The position numbers were made by a program, and so were the translations under genes. This document shows, in pieces, positions 8,112 through 15,496 of a stretch of DNA of 64,000 nt. The stretch's first letter is position 1, and each line of letters starts with the position of its first letter. Under the pieces are notes generated by a model. The model had not been told where the DNA came from. It searched no databases and worked only from the letters and a program-made list of their open reading frames with translations. Source of the DNA: JBQTII01 sp052388275. GTDB taxonomy: Bacteria; Actinomycetota; Actinomycetes; Sporichthyales; Sporichthyaceae. The DNA is taken from contig JBQTII010000081.1 in assembly GCA_052388275.1 (NCBI GenBank), positions 1-64,000 of the forward strand. Reading direction: 5' to 3'.

Positions 8112-8806
8112 GCGCCGCCATGCCCTCTCGTGCGTACATGAGCATCGGTGAGGTGCTCGCCATGCTCCGTCCGGATTTCCCGGACGTCACCATCTCCAAG
8201 ATCCGCTTCCTGGAGGCCGCCGGCCTCGTCGAGCCCGAGCGCAGTCCGGCGGGCTACCGCAAGTTCTCCGTCGTGGACCTGCAGCGGCTGCGTTACGTGC
8301 TGACTGCGCAGCGGGATCACTACCTGCCCCTGCGAGTCATCCGTGATCAACTTGACGCCATTGCCCGCACGGCCAACCTCGAGGGCGCTCCCGAACCGAG
8401 CGCGCCCGCGCAGCCGATTGACATCAGCATCCCTGCCCAACGCTACGACCGGGCCGGAATGCTCGCCGCGTGCGGGCTGGGGGACACCGAGCTGGCCGAG
8501 GTCGAGGCCGTCGGGCTGCTGGGTCGCCGGCGCGGGGGCACCTACGACTCCGATGACGTCACCATCGCGGTAATCGTGGCTCAGGTGATCCGCAGCGGGC
8601 TCGACGCCCGCCATCTGCGGGCCTTCAAGGGCGCCGCAGCTCGCGAGGTCGGTCTGGTGGTGGGTGCCCTGGAGCCGCCCGCCCGTCGCAGTGGGACCCT
8701 GGCCCGAGAACGTAGTGCGGGCGCCGCCGCCGAGCTGGCCGCCACGTTGATGCGCCTGCATCAGGCCCTGGTGACGGCGGGGCTTCGTCGCGAACTCCTG
8801 CCCTGA
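8108..8806 (+). CDS. MerR-family regulator (Rv1828-like)
   Basis: A 232-residue protein with an N-terminal MerR winged helix-turn-helix (SIGEVLAML, KIRFLEAAGLVEPER, GYRKFSVVDLQRL) and a C-terminal all-helical domain from about 110. It lacks conserved metal-binding cysteines. Its length and order downstream of garA match Rv1828. GTG at 8108 overlaps the garA stop codon (GTGA). Internal ATGs at positions 5 and 11 are possible starts. Targets are unknown; it is co-transcribed with garA. Confidence 0.82.
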   Translation: MSAAMPSRAYMSIGEVLAMLRPDFPDVTISKIRFLEAAGLVEPERSPAGYRKFSVVDLQRLRYVLTAQRDHYLPLRVIRDQLDAIARTANLEGAPEPSAPAQPIDISIPAQRYDRAGMLAACGLGDTELAEVEAVGLLGRRRGGTYDSDDVTIAVIVAQVIRSGLDARHLRAFKGAAAREVGLVVGALEPPARRSGTLARERSAGAAAELAATLMRLHQALVTAGLRRELLP

Positions 8807-8827
8807 ACATGGCGCGGGCCGGGCCGG

Positions 8828-8833
8828 TACTGT
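8828..8833 (+). promoter_or_regulatory. -10 box (TACTGT) for a leaderless start
   Basis: TACTGT lies 7 bases before the GTG at 8841. An earlier in-frame GTG at 8832 sits inside this box, which argues for 8841 as the start. Confidence 0.5.
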
Positions 8834-8840
8834 GACGGAT

Positions 8841-9314
8841 GTGAAGCCGCTAGAGGTCGTTGGCGTACGCGTGGAAATGCCGGCCAATCAGCCGATCGTC
8901 CTGTTGCGGGAGTCCGCCGGCGAGCGCTACCTGCCGATCTGGATCGGAGCGGTGGAGGCTACCGCGATCGCCTTCGCCCAGCAGGGCGTCGTCCCGGCCC
9001 GCCCGATGACCCACGACCTGATGCGCGACCTGCTCGCCGCGCTCGGGCACGAACTGGAGCAGGTACGGATCACGGACCTGCGCGACGGCGTCTTCTACGC
9101 CGAACTCGTCTTCGCCGACGGGGTCGAGGTCAGCGCCCGGCCTTCCGACGCCATCGCACTAGCCCTGCGCACCGGGACACCTATCTTCGGCAGTCCGCTG
9201 GTGCTGGACGAGGCCGGGATCGCCATTCCGGACGAGCAGGAGGACGAGGTCGAGAAGTTCCGCGAGTTCCTCGACCAGATCTCACCCGAGGACTTCGGAA
9301 CCACAGGAAGCTGA
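8841..9314 (+). CDS. DUF151 bifunctional nuclease family protein (Rv1829-like)
   Basis: A 157-residue protein, nearly all DUF151 domain: VGVRVEMPANQPIVLLRE, YLPIWIGAVEATAIA and SARPSDAIALALRTGTPIF are the family hallmarks. Some members have DNase/RNase activity in vitro; the in vivo role in actinobacteria is not settled. It begins 34 bases after the MerR gene and has its own putative leaderless promoter. Acidic C-terminus (EQEDEVEKFREFLDQ). Confidence 0.88.
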   Translation: MKPLEVVGVRVEMPANQPIVLLRESAGERYLPIWIGAVEATAIAFAQQGVVPARPMTHDLMRDLLAALGHELEQVRITDLRDGVFYAELVFADGVEVSARPSDAIALALRTGTPIFGSPLVLDEAGIAIPDEQEDEVEKFREFLDQISPEDFGTTGS

Positions 9315-9406
9315 GCTGTCCTCCGCTAATCCGAAGACAATTCGGTCCTTCACCCACATGCGTCACCCCAGTAACACGGCCCCCACGTTCGGCGCGGCGC
9401 GTTGCG

Positions 9407-9435
9407 TTGACGCTCTCCGAAGCCGGGCTTACCGT
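9407..9435 (+). promoter_or_regulatory. sigma-70-type promoter, TTGACG-N17-TACCGT
   Basis: TTGACG at 9407-9412 and TACCGT at 9430-9435 are separated by exactly 17 bases. The start site would fall at about 9442, 35 bases before the second MerR gene. This is the cleanest housekeeping-type promoter seen in the window. Confidence 0.6.
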
Positions 9436-9476
9436 CATGAGGGAAACATCGCCGGTGTAATTCGAGGAGCCCGAAG

Positions 9477-10073
9477 ATGAGCGGCACGCAGGACACGTCC
9501 GTCAAGGGCGGCGCAGTGGACGCCCGAGCCGTCCTCGCCGCGGGCAAGCAGGGGCTGCTGTTCGAAGCCGACTACTCCGGCGCCCCGCACGACGTCGGGT
9601 TTCGCGGCCCGACCGCGTGCTCTGCGGCCGGCATCACCTACCGCCAACTGGACTACTGGGCCCGCACGGGCCTGGTGGAGCCAAGCATCCGCCCGGCCAC
9701 CGGCTCGGGCACCCAGCGCCTGTACGGCTTCCGTGACATTCTGGTGTTGAAGATCGTCAAGCGACTGCTCGACGCCGGGGTCTCGCTGCAGCAGATCCGC
9801 CAGGCCGTGTCCCACCTTGCCGAGCGCGGCGTTTCCGATCTCGCGACGCTCACCCTGATGAGCGACGGCGCCACCGTGTACGAGTGCGGGTCGCCCAACG
9901 AGGTCGTCGACCTGCTCCAAGGCGGCCAGGGCGTTTTCGGGATCGCGGTGGGCCGGGTGTGGCAGGAGGTCGAGGGTTCACTGGCAAACCTGCCCGGCGA
10001 GCGGCCTGAGGTGGCCGCCGAGGACTCGCACAGCGATGAACTTGCCGCTCGCCGTGCCCGCCGGATCAGCTGA
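9477..10073 (+). CDS. MerR-family regulator (Rv1830-like)
   Basis: A 198-residue protein. The MerR helix-turn-helix (about 48-115) reads CSAAGITYRQLDYWARTGLV and QRLYGFRDILVLKIVKRLLD, with a C-terminal helical region. It corresponds to Rv1830, the last gene of the conserved garA cluster. ATG at 9477 has GAGGAG upstream. It is transcribed from its own sigma-70-type promoter and terminates at the strong hairpin at 10149-10181. Ligand and targets unknown. Confidence 0.85.
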   Translation: MSGTQDTSVKGGAVDARAVLAAGKQGLLFEADYSGAPHDVGFRGPTACSAAGITYRQLDYWARTGLVEPSIRPATGSGTQRLYGFRDILVLKIVKRLLDAGVSLQQIRQAVSHLAERGVSDLATLTLMSDGATVYECGSPNEVVDLLQGGQGVFGIAVGRVWQEVEGSLANLPGERPEVAAEDSHSDELAARRARRIS

Positions 10074-10097
10074 CGCCCGAGAGCTCACCGGGGACCC

Positions 10098-10139
10098 AGC
10101 ACCCACCTACCCAGCACCCACCTACCCAGCACCCCTCCC
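10098..10139. repeat. 15-bp tandem repeat, CAGCACCCACCTACC
   Basis: Two exact copies and a third partial copy of CAGCACCCACCTACC between the MerR gene and the terminator hairpin. Non-coding. Confidence 0.8.
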
Positions 10140-10148
10140 CCCTGAAAA

Positions 10149-10181
10149 CAGGAAAGCCCCGGATACCCCGGGGCTTTCCTG
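10149..10181. terminator. bidirectional hairpin between convergent genes
   Basis: CAGGAAAGCCCCGG pairs perfectly with CCGGGGCTTTCCTG over 14 bp with a 5-base loop. The stem has an A-run and a T-run in its base, so it can serve both the MerR gene (plus) and the anti-sigma gene (minus). Confidence 0.8.
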
Positions 10182-10206
10182 CGGGGTGGCTGTGCGGGAA
10201 GGCGGG

Positions 10207-10956
10207 TCAGGCCGCCGTGGCCGGGATCGGGAACGAGAGCACCGGTGCCGTCGTCGGCTGCACTGCGCCACCCTGGCGTTCGATCGTCACGGCGAAGCTG
10301 GTGGCCTTGCCCGGTCCGGAGATCAACCGTGGCGCATGTCGGCCGTTCGACGGGGTGAAAGTCCCCACCGAGGTCGCGCCCTTGGCATTGATCAACCAGA
10401 GCTGGTAAGTCCGCTCGTCCGGCAGGTCACCGAGACCGCGGGAGACAAAGACCATCCCGCCGTCCTGGCGGGACATGGTCAGCGACGCCACCGCGCCGCC
10501 GCCGGCCGTGGTCAAGGTCTGCGAGTCGTCGGCCGTCGCCAGCGCCGCGATCTGCGCACTCTCGCGGCGCAGGTCGGAATTCTCCTGGTGCAGCGCGGTC
10601 GCGTAGGCGCCCAGGCCGATGCTGAAGACGGCCAGACATGCCGCCACCGACAAGCTCGCCCGGCGAACTCGAGTTGAGCCGCGACGTGACTCGACATGCT
10701 CGGCCAGCGAAGCGAGCACCGGCGGCAACTGCCGCGTCGAGGCGATCTCGGCCATGACGTTGGCACGCAGGGCCGGCGGGGGAGTCTCGGACGCGGCAAT
10801 GCCCAGCAGGGCCGCGGTCTCGGTGAGCTCGCGGACCTCCTGGCGGCAATGCGCGCAACGCTCCAGGTGGGTCTCGAACGAGGTCCGCTCGGCCCCGGCC
10901 AACGCGCCGCTGGCATAGACACCAGTCAGCATGTGCAGCTCGCTTCGCTCGCTCAT
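10207..10956 (-). CDS. rskA: anti-sigma factor, RskA family
   Basis: A 249-residue membrane protein. The N-terminal zinc-binding anti-sigma domain has the H-x3-C-x2-C motif (HLERCAHC, about 30-37), followed by one transmembrane helix (about 103-122) and an extracytoplasmic RskA domain (from about 150; RTYQLWLINAKGA). It should hold the sigma factor coded directly upstream at the membrane until the anti-sigma factor is cleaved. The start lies in the repeated ATGAGCGAGCGAAGCGAG element and overlaps the stop of a 27-codon frame; a second ATG 8 codons later (MLTGVYAS) is an alternative start. Confidence 0.87.
   Translation of the reverse strand: MSERSELHMLTGVYASGALAGAERTSFETHLERCAHCRQEVRELTETAALLGIAASETPPPALRANVMAEIASTRQLPPVLASLAEHVESRRGSTRVRRASLSVAACLAVFSIGLGAYATALHQENSDLRRESAQIAALATADDSQTLTTAGGGAVASLTMSRQDGGMVFVSRGLGDLPDERTYQLWLINAKGATSVGTFTPSNGRHAPRLISGPGKATSFAVTIERQGGAVQPTTAPVLSFPIPATAA
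10939..10956 (-). repeat. start-codon element ATGAGCGAGCGAAGCGAG, copy 1
   Basis: An 18-base sequence coding MSERSE at the start of the anti-sigma gene, on an ATGA overlap with the preceding frame. Identical to copy 2 at 11019-11036 and 16/18 identical to copy 3 at 34644-34661. Confidence 0.8.
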
Positions 10957-11036
10957 GTCGAGTCTCCGCTTCGCATAAATGCCTGCTCGCGGAGCCTCGT
11001 CGTGTTCATGGCATGTGACTCGCTTCGCTCGCTCAT
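10953..11036 (-). CDS. 27-codon frame between sigma and anti-sigma genes
   Basis: Begins ATGAGCGAG overlapping the sigma factor stop codon (ATGA) and ends with a stop overlapping the anti-sigma start (ATGA). The peptide is MSERSESHAMNTTRLREQAF plus seven more residues, with no hydrophobic segment. It may be a coupling device rather than a functional peptide, or a by-product of an 80-bp duplication that carried the start element. No similarity recognised. Confidence 0.35.
   Translation of the reverse strand: MSERSESHAMNTTRLREQAFMRSGDST
11019..11036 (-). repeat. start-codon element ATGAGCGAGCGAAGCGAG, copy 2
   Basis: Exact copy of the element at 10939-10956, shifted by 80 bp, sitting on the ATGA overlap with the sigma factor stop codon. 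Confidence 0.8.
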
Positions 11037-11650
11037 GCCGTCACCCCCAAACAATCCCGCAAGCGAATGAGCCCGTCGCGCATCCGCGTCTTGATCGTGC
11101 CGAGGGGCACATCCAGCAGCTCCGCCACCTCGCGGTAGCTGTACCCCCCGTAATACGCCAATCCCACCGACTCGCGCTGCAGTTCGGTCAAGGATCCGAG
11201 ACAGCGGCGAACGGCCTCCCGCTCCAGCCTGGTCTCCACACCCTCGGCAACGACGTCGTACTCCGCCTCGAAACTGCGACCGGCCAGCCGCTTCACTCGT
11301 TCGGCCGAGGACTGCTCCGATCGGACCCGGTCCACAGCCCGGCGATGCGCCATCGTCATGATCCACGCCATGGCGCTGCCCTGCTTCTCGTCGAAGCGGG
11401 AGGCGGACTTCCAGACGTTGATCAGGACTTCCTGGGTGACTTCCTCGGATTGGGCGGGATCGCGCAACACCCGGCGCACGAGACCGTAGATCGGCCCCTG
11501 CGTGCGGGTGAACAGGGCCTCGAACGCACTCTCGTCGCCCTTGGCGACCTTGACCATCAGATCCTCAAGCCGCTCCACCGGGGCGACCGGCTGCGCGGAG
11601 CCGACCGGCTGCGCCGAGCCGACCGTGCGCAGTGCTGGCCGTTCGCTCAT
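11033..11650 (-). CDS. sigK: ECF sigma factor, SigK family
   Basis: A 205-residue group 4 sigma factor. Region 2 (about 40-110) includes FEALFTRTQGPIYGLVRRVL and SEEVTQEVLINVWKSASRFD; region 4 (about 145-200) has LTELQRESVGLAYYGGYSYREVAE coded as a typical helix-turn-helix with GTIKTRMRDGL. Similarity and pairing with an RskA-type anti-sigma gene point to SigK. The N-terminus has a duplicated GSAQPV. ATG at 11650 has AGGGG upstream. In mycobacteria SigK responds to redox state; cysteines in the equivalent positions were not confirmed here. Confidence 0.85.
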   Translation of the reverse strand: MSERPALRTVGSAQPVGSAQPVAPVERLEDLMVKVAKGDESAFEALFTRTQGPIYGLVRRVLRDPAQSEEVTQEVLINVWKSASRFDEKQGSAMAWIMTMAHRRAVDRVRSEQSSAERVKRLAGRSFEAEYDVVAEGVETRLEREAVRRCLGSLTELQRESVGLAYYGGYSYREVAELLDVPLGTIKTRMRDGLIRLRDCLGVTA

Positions 11651-11770
11651 CGTGCCCCTGACGCCGCCGGTGGGAAAGCTCCATCTCTCGTCATCAGGTT
11701 CGGCGCAGGCGCGGGCCGGGATTGGTCAGCTTCGCTCGAACTGTGAGGTCCCTCCCACCTGGTCAGGGCC

Positions 11771-13150
11771 TCAATCGCTGCCTGCTGCCCTGGCCAGGAA
11801 CAGCTCGTACACCGCGTCGATTTGACCGATCTGGGCGGCGAACTGGGTCCGCAGCCGGGCGGCGACCTTGTCCGGTGCCAGGCGGCGCTCGCCCAGGGCT
11901 CCCAGGAACGCCCCGGCCCGGTCGGCGTAGGCGTCCATGTTGGACACAGCCACAACCTGCGTTCTTTCATCGCCGCCGGCACGGCCCCGAAGGTAGTTGT
12001 CGACATCACGCAGGTGGACCCGCCAGGCAATGAGGAACTTGGCCTCCTTGGTCGGGTCGGAGATCAAGCGCAGCAACGCCGCCAGGTCCTTGCCGTTGTC
12101 GTCGACGCTCACGCTCGCCTGACGGTAGGGACGGGCCGTGAAGTCCGCCTGACGATCGGTGCTGTAGGCAGCCAGCGTGGCCAAGGAGACCAGGTGGATG
12201 TGCTCGGCCAAGCGATAGGCCAAACCTGCCCGCAACGCTGCGGCCGGGGTGTCGGTGCTGTCCTGGAGCTCGCGCGCGCTCGCCACGCCCCGCACGATTC
12301 GGGTGGCGACCGGCTCTGCCGCGGCGGCGGCCGCTCGTAGCGAGGTGTAGCCGTCGACACTGCCGGCCTGCAATTCATCGATCGCCGTGAGCAGTGCATT
12401 GACGTAGCGCGTGAGGTCTCCGCGCAGGAATTTGGCGTTGAGAGCGCCGCCGGTGGCCGCGCGGAGGTACCGAGCCAGCGTGCCGGTGTAGACGGAGAGC
12501 TCACCGCGCGCTGTCCGCATGTCCAGGTCGACGTTGTCCTGGGCGGCTACGGCGTAGTCGAGGACGGCGGAGTTGTGGGCGCGCCAGCCGGCCAGGAAAC
12601 CCTCGTCATCGCCCGCATCGCCGGCCGACTCGGCGGCGCTCGTGGGGTTCTTCGCGGCTGAACCTGGGGAGGCGCCTTGGCTGCCCTGCAGGGCTTCGGC
12701 GCCCAGGAACTTGTCCAGCGATCTCGCCTGGGCGTCCAGCGCGTCGATCGCCTGCGCCCGCTTGGGGCTGCGCGGTGGGGTCACCATTGCGGTCGTCACG
12801 GCCGCGCCGGTCAGGTAGACGTGGCTGATCAGCAGCGCGGTGAGCTCGGCGCGCAGCCGGGCGGCCGGGGAGTCGGCATCCCCATCGAGTTCAGCCTTGC
12901 GAGCGAAGGAGTCAGCCAACACAGCAGCGGTATCGGCTGCGGTGGTGGCGGCGTTGCGGGCACCGGCGAAGGGGTCCTGGTAGGCGCGCGCAGTGATCGC
13001 CAGATCCGGCCGAACCGCTTCCTCGGCGGCGACGGTGTCGGGGCCGGGAGTGGTGCTCCCGGCGTCGCCCGACCCACACCCGGCCAGAACGAGCACCAGC
13101 GCCAGAGCGCTGCTCCCACCGCTCAGGACCATCGCACGTCGAATCCGCAC
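11771..13150 (-). CDS. internally duplicated helical lipoprotein of unknown function
   Basis: A 459-residue protein with a lipoprotein signal (lipobox LAGC, Cys25) so it should sit on the outer face of the membrane. The mature part is Ala-rich, predicted all-helical and seems to contain two related halves: DSPAARLRAELTALL with SHVYLTGAAV in the first half matches DTPAAALRAGLAYRL with EHIHLVSLAT in the second, and FLAGWRAHNSAVLDY matches FLIAWRVHLRDVDNY. The halves (about 70-245 and 280-459) are linked by a region containing RYVNALLTAIDEL. The family is not recognised. Located just upstream of, and on the same strand as, sigK with a 120-base gap, so it may belong to the SigK regulon. Confidence 0.7.
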   Translation of the reverse strand: MRIRRAMVLSGGSSALALVLVLAGCGSGDAGSTTPGPDTVAAEEAVRPDLAITARAYQDPFAGARNAATTAADTAAVLADSFARKAELDGDADSPAARLRAELTALLISHVYLTGAAVTTAMVTPPRSPKRAQAIDALDAQARSLDKFLGAEALQGSQGASPGSAAKNPTSAAESAGDAGDDEGFLAGWRAHNSAVLDYAVAAQDNVDLDMRTARGELSVYTGTLARYLRAATGGALNAKFLRGDLTRYVNALLTAIDELQAGSVDGYTSLRAAAAAAEPVATRIVRGVASARELQDSTDTPAAALRAGLAYRLAEHIHLVSLATLAAYSTDRQADFTARPYRQASVSVDDNGKDLAALLRLISDPTKEAKFLIAWRVHLRDVDNYLRGRAGGDERTQVVAVSNMDAYADRAGAFLGALGERRLAPDKVAARLRTQFAAQIGQIDAVYELFLARAAGSD

Positions 13151-13299
13151 TCGCGCTCACCCTCCTTCGTGCCGGCGCCCAATTCTGCCCCAGGACCGGC
13201 GCCGCATCGACGGACGCAGCCCCGAACGCCAGATACCCGCGCAGGGCACGGATAAGGTTTCGTGGTTGACGCCGGAGCTGCGGAGCCCGGCGCGCGCGG

Positions 13300-14025
13300 G
13301 TGTGGGAGGTCGTCGGCGTGCTCTACCGGAGCATGAAGCTGACCATGGGTCCGATGATTCACCTGACCCACCGGCCCAAGGTCACCGGGCTCGCGCACGT
13401 CCCCACCAGCGGTCCGGCGATTCTCGCCGGCAACCACATCTCGTTCTCCGACCACTTCTTCGTACCGCTGTTCATCCACCGCAAGATCATTTATCTGGCC
13501 AAAGGGGAGTACTTCACTCGCGGCGGCGTGCGCGGAAAGTTGATGAAGAGTTTCTTCGACGCCGTCGGGCAGAAGCCGGTGGATCGGGACAGCGGCCGTG
13601 CCGGGCTGGCCGCGATCGCCACCGCCGTCGAGGTGCTGGCCGAGGGTCACCTGTTGGGCATTTACCCCGAGGGCACTCGTTCCCCGGACGGGCGCCTCTA
13701 CCGCGGCCGGGTCGGAGTCGCGCGACTGTGGCTGGAATCCGGGGCCCCCTTGCTGCCCTGCGCCGTGATCGGGACGGACCTGGTTCAACCCCCCGGGACG
13801 AAACTACCCAGACGCGCGCCGGTGACGGTCCGGTTCGGGCCGCCGATGGACGTCACTCGTTACGACGGGCGCAAGCGCGATGCGCTGTTGTTCCGCGAGA
13901 TCACCGACGACATCATGCGGGAGATCGCGGCGCTGTCGGGCCAGGAGTATGTCAACGAGTACGCGAGCGATGTGAAGGAGCGCCTGGCCGCCGGCGGCGC
14001 AGACGGGCATCGACGCAGTCATTGA
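13300..14025 (+). CDS. 1-acyl-sn-glycerol-3-phosphate acyltransferase family protein
   Basis: A 241-residue PlsC-type acyltransferase. The catalytic NHxxxxD motif is NHISFSD (about 46-52) and the glycerol-phosphate motif is YPEGTRSPDGRLYRGRVG (about 125-142). It should transfer an acyl chain to lysophosphatidate or a related acceptor at the inner face of the membrane. The GTG at 13300 is the first in-frame start; GTG 13318 and ATG 13333 are possible. A TAAGGT box at 13253-13258 could supply a promoter. It precedes the CoA-transferase pair by 15 bases and may be co-transcribed. Confidence 0.83.
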   Translation: MWEVVGVLYRSMKLTMGPMIHLTHRPKVTGLAHVPTSGPAILAGNHISFSDHFFVPLFIHRKIIYLAKGEYFTRGGVRGKLMKSFFDAVGQKPVDRDSGRAGLAAIATAVEVLAEGHLLGIYPEGTRSPDGRLYRGRVGVARLWLESGAPLLPCAVIGTDLVQPPGTKLPRRAPVTVRFGPPMDVTRYDGRKRDALLFREITDDIMREIAALSGQEYVNEYASDVKERLAAGGADGHRRSH

Positions 14026-14040
14026 TGGTGAGGAGACGGT

Positions 14041-14817
14041 ATGGACAAGGTGGTGGCCTCCGCGGCCGGGGCTGTGGCGGACATTCCCCACGGGGCCACG
14101 TTGGCCGTGGGCGGATTCGGCCTCTGCGGAATTCCGGCCGTACTGATCGACGCGCTGCTGTCCCAGGGCGCAGGCTCGCTTCGGGTCGCGAGCAACAACT
14201 GCGGCATCGACGGCCACGGGCTGGGAAAGCTGCTTGCCGCCGGCCGGATCGTACGCGTCACCGCGTCCTACGTGGGGGAGAACAAGGAGTTCGCGCGCCA
14301 GTATCTGAGCGGTGAACTCGAGGTCGAGCTCACTCCACAGGGCACGCTCGCTGAGCGCCTGCGGGCCGGCGGCGTCGGCATCCCCGCGTTCTACACCCTG
14401 GCCGGCGTCGGGACCCAGATCGAGACCGGTGGACTGCCGTGGCGCTACGACAGCGACGGCAACGTCATCGTCGCCTCGCCACCCAAGCCGACCGCATCCT
14501 TCAACGTCGACGGAAGGGTGCAGACCTTCGTGCTCGAGGAGGCCTTCCGTGCCGATTACGCCCTGATCCGCGCCGCCAAGGGCGACCGGCACGGCAACCT
14601 GGTGTTCAACAAGTCCGCCCAGAACTTCAACCCACTCGCCGCGATGTCGGCCAAGGTGGCGATAGTCGAGGTCGAGGAACTGGTCGAGGTCGGCGAGCTG
14701 GACCCGGACCAGGTGCACCTGCCCGGGGTGTTCGTGCACCGGGTCGTGGAACTGACGCCGGCTCAGGCCGCCGACAAGCAGGTCGAGAAGGCCACCACCC
14801 GCGAACGGAAGGTATGA
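14041..14817 (+). CDS. scoA: 3-oxoacid CoA-transferase subunit A
   Basis: A 258-residue alpha subunit. VGGFGLCGIPAVLIDALL near the N-terminus, SNNCGIDGHGLGKLL and VGENKEFARQYLSGELEVEL are family hallmarks. With the B subunit it moves CoA between succinyl-CoA and acetoacetate or another 3-oxoacid, feeding ketone bodies or beta-ketoadipate products to acetyl-CoA. ATG at 14041 has GAGGAG upstream. It ends immediately before the subunit B start, so the pair is translated together. Confidence 0.9.
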   Translation: MDKVVASAAGAVADIPHGATLAVGGFGLCGIPAVLIDALLSQGAGSLRVASNNCGIDGHGLGKLLAAGRIVRVTASYVGENKEFARQYLSGELEVELTPQGTLAERLRAGGVGIPAFYTLAGVGTQIETGGLPWRYDSDGNVIVASPPKPTASFNVDGRVQTFVLEEAFRADYALIRAAKGDRHGNLVFNKSAQNFNPLAAMSAKVAIVEVEELVEVGELDPDQVHLPGVFVHRVVELTPAQAADKQVEKATTRERKV

Positions 14818-15489
14818 GTGATGAGCCTTACCCGCGAACAGATGGCGGCCCGGGCCGCGGCCGAACTCCTCGACGGGTCCTACGTCAACCTCGGCATCGG
14901 CCTGCCGACCCTGGTACCGAACTATGTCGCCGAGGGCGTCGAGCTCCTCCTGCAGTCGGAGAACGGCATCCTGGGCACCGGGGCCTACCCGTACCCGGAC
15001 GAGGTCGACCCGGACCTGATCAATGCCGGCAAGGAGACCGTCACCCTGCGTCCCGGGGCCTCCTTCTTCGATTCCGCGCTGAGTTTCGGCATGATCCGCG
15101 GCGGCAAGGTCGACGCCGCGATCTTGGGGGCGATGCAGGTGTCGGCTGCCGGCGACCTGGCGAACTGGATGATCCCCGGCAAGATGGTCAAGGGGATGGG
15201 CGGGGCGATGGATCTCGTGCACGGCGCCAAGCATGTGATTGTGCTGATGGAACATGTCGCTCGCGACGGCACCTACAAGATCGTCAACGAGTGCTCGCTG
15301 CCCTACACCGGGCGCCAGGTCGTGCACCGGATCATCACCGACCTTGCCGTCATGGACATCACCCCCCGTGGGCTACTGCTGCGCGAGCGGGCCCCCGGGG
15401 TCAGCGTCGAGGACATTCGAGTCGCCACCGAGCCCGACTTCGAGGTTGCGGCTGATCTGTGCGAGATCGCGATCCCCGTCGGAGTCTGA
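14818..15489 (+). CDS. scoB: 3-oxoacid CoA-transferase subunit B
   Basis: A 223-residue beta subunit holding the catalytic glutamate in LLLQSENGILG (Glu about 50), where the CoA thioester intermediate forms. VNLGIGLPTLVPNYV and AMDLVHGAKHVIVLMEH are typical. GTG at 14818 follows the A-subunit stop directly; ATG at 14821 is an equally good start. Whether the enzyme is a succinyl-CoA:acetoacetate or 3-oxoadipate CoA-transferase cannot be told from sequence, and no beta-ketoadipate genes lie nearby. Convergent with the nitrate reductase fusion, 7 bases away. Confidence 0.9.
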   Translation: MMSLTREQMAARAAAELLDGSYVNLGIGLPTLVPNYVAEGVELLLQSENGILGTGAYPYPDEVDPDLINAGKETVTLRPGASFFDSALSFGMIRGGKVDAAILGAMQVSAAGDLANWMIPGKMVKGMGGAMDLVHGAKHVIVLMEHVARDGTYKIVNECSLPYTGRQVVHRIITDLAVMDITPRGLLLRERAPGVSVEDIRVATEPDFEVAADLCEIAIPVGV

Positions 15490-15496
15490 CGCACCC

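Noticed and set aside
13253..13264. Leaderless start of the acyltransferase at GTG 13262 behind TAAGGT
   Set aside because: That GTG is only 3 bases from the box and is out of frame with the acyltransferase, so the box can only be a promoter with a short leader.
13804..15327. A 507-codon minus-strand open frame opposite the CoA-transferase genes
   Set aside because: Shadow frame with no recognisable domain; the plus strand codes both transferase subunits in full.
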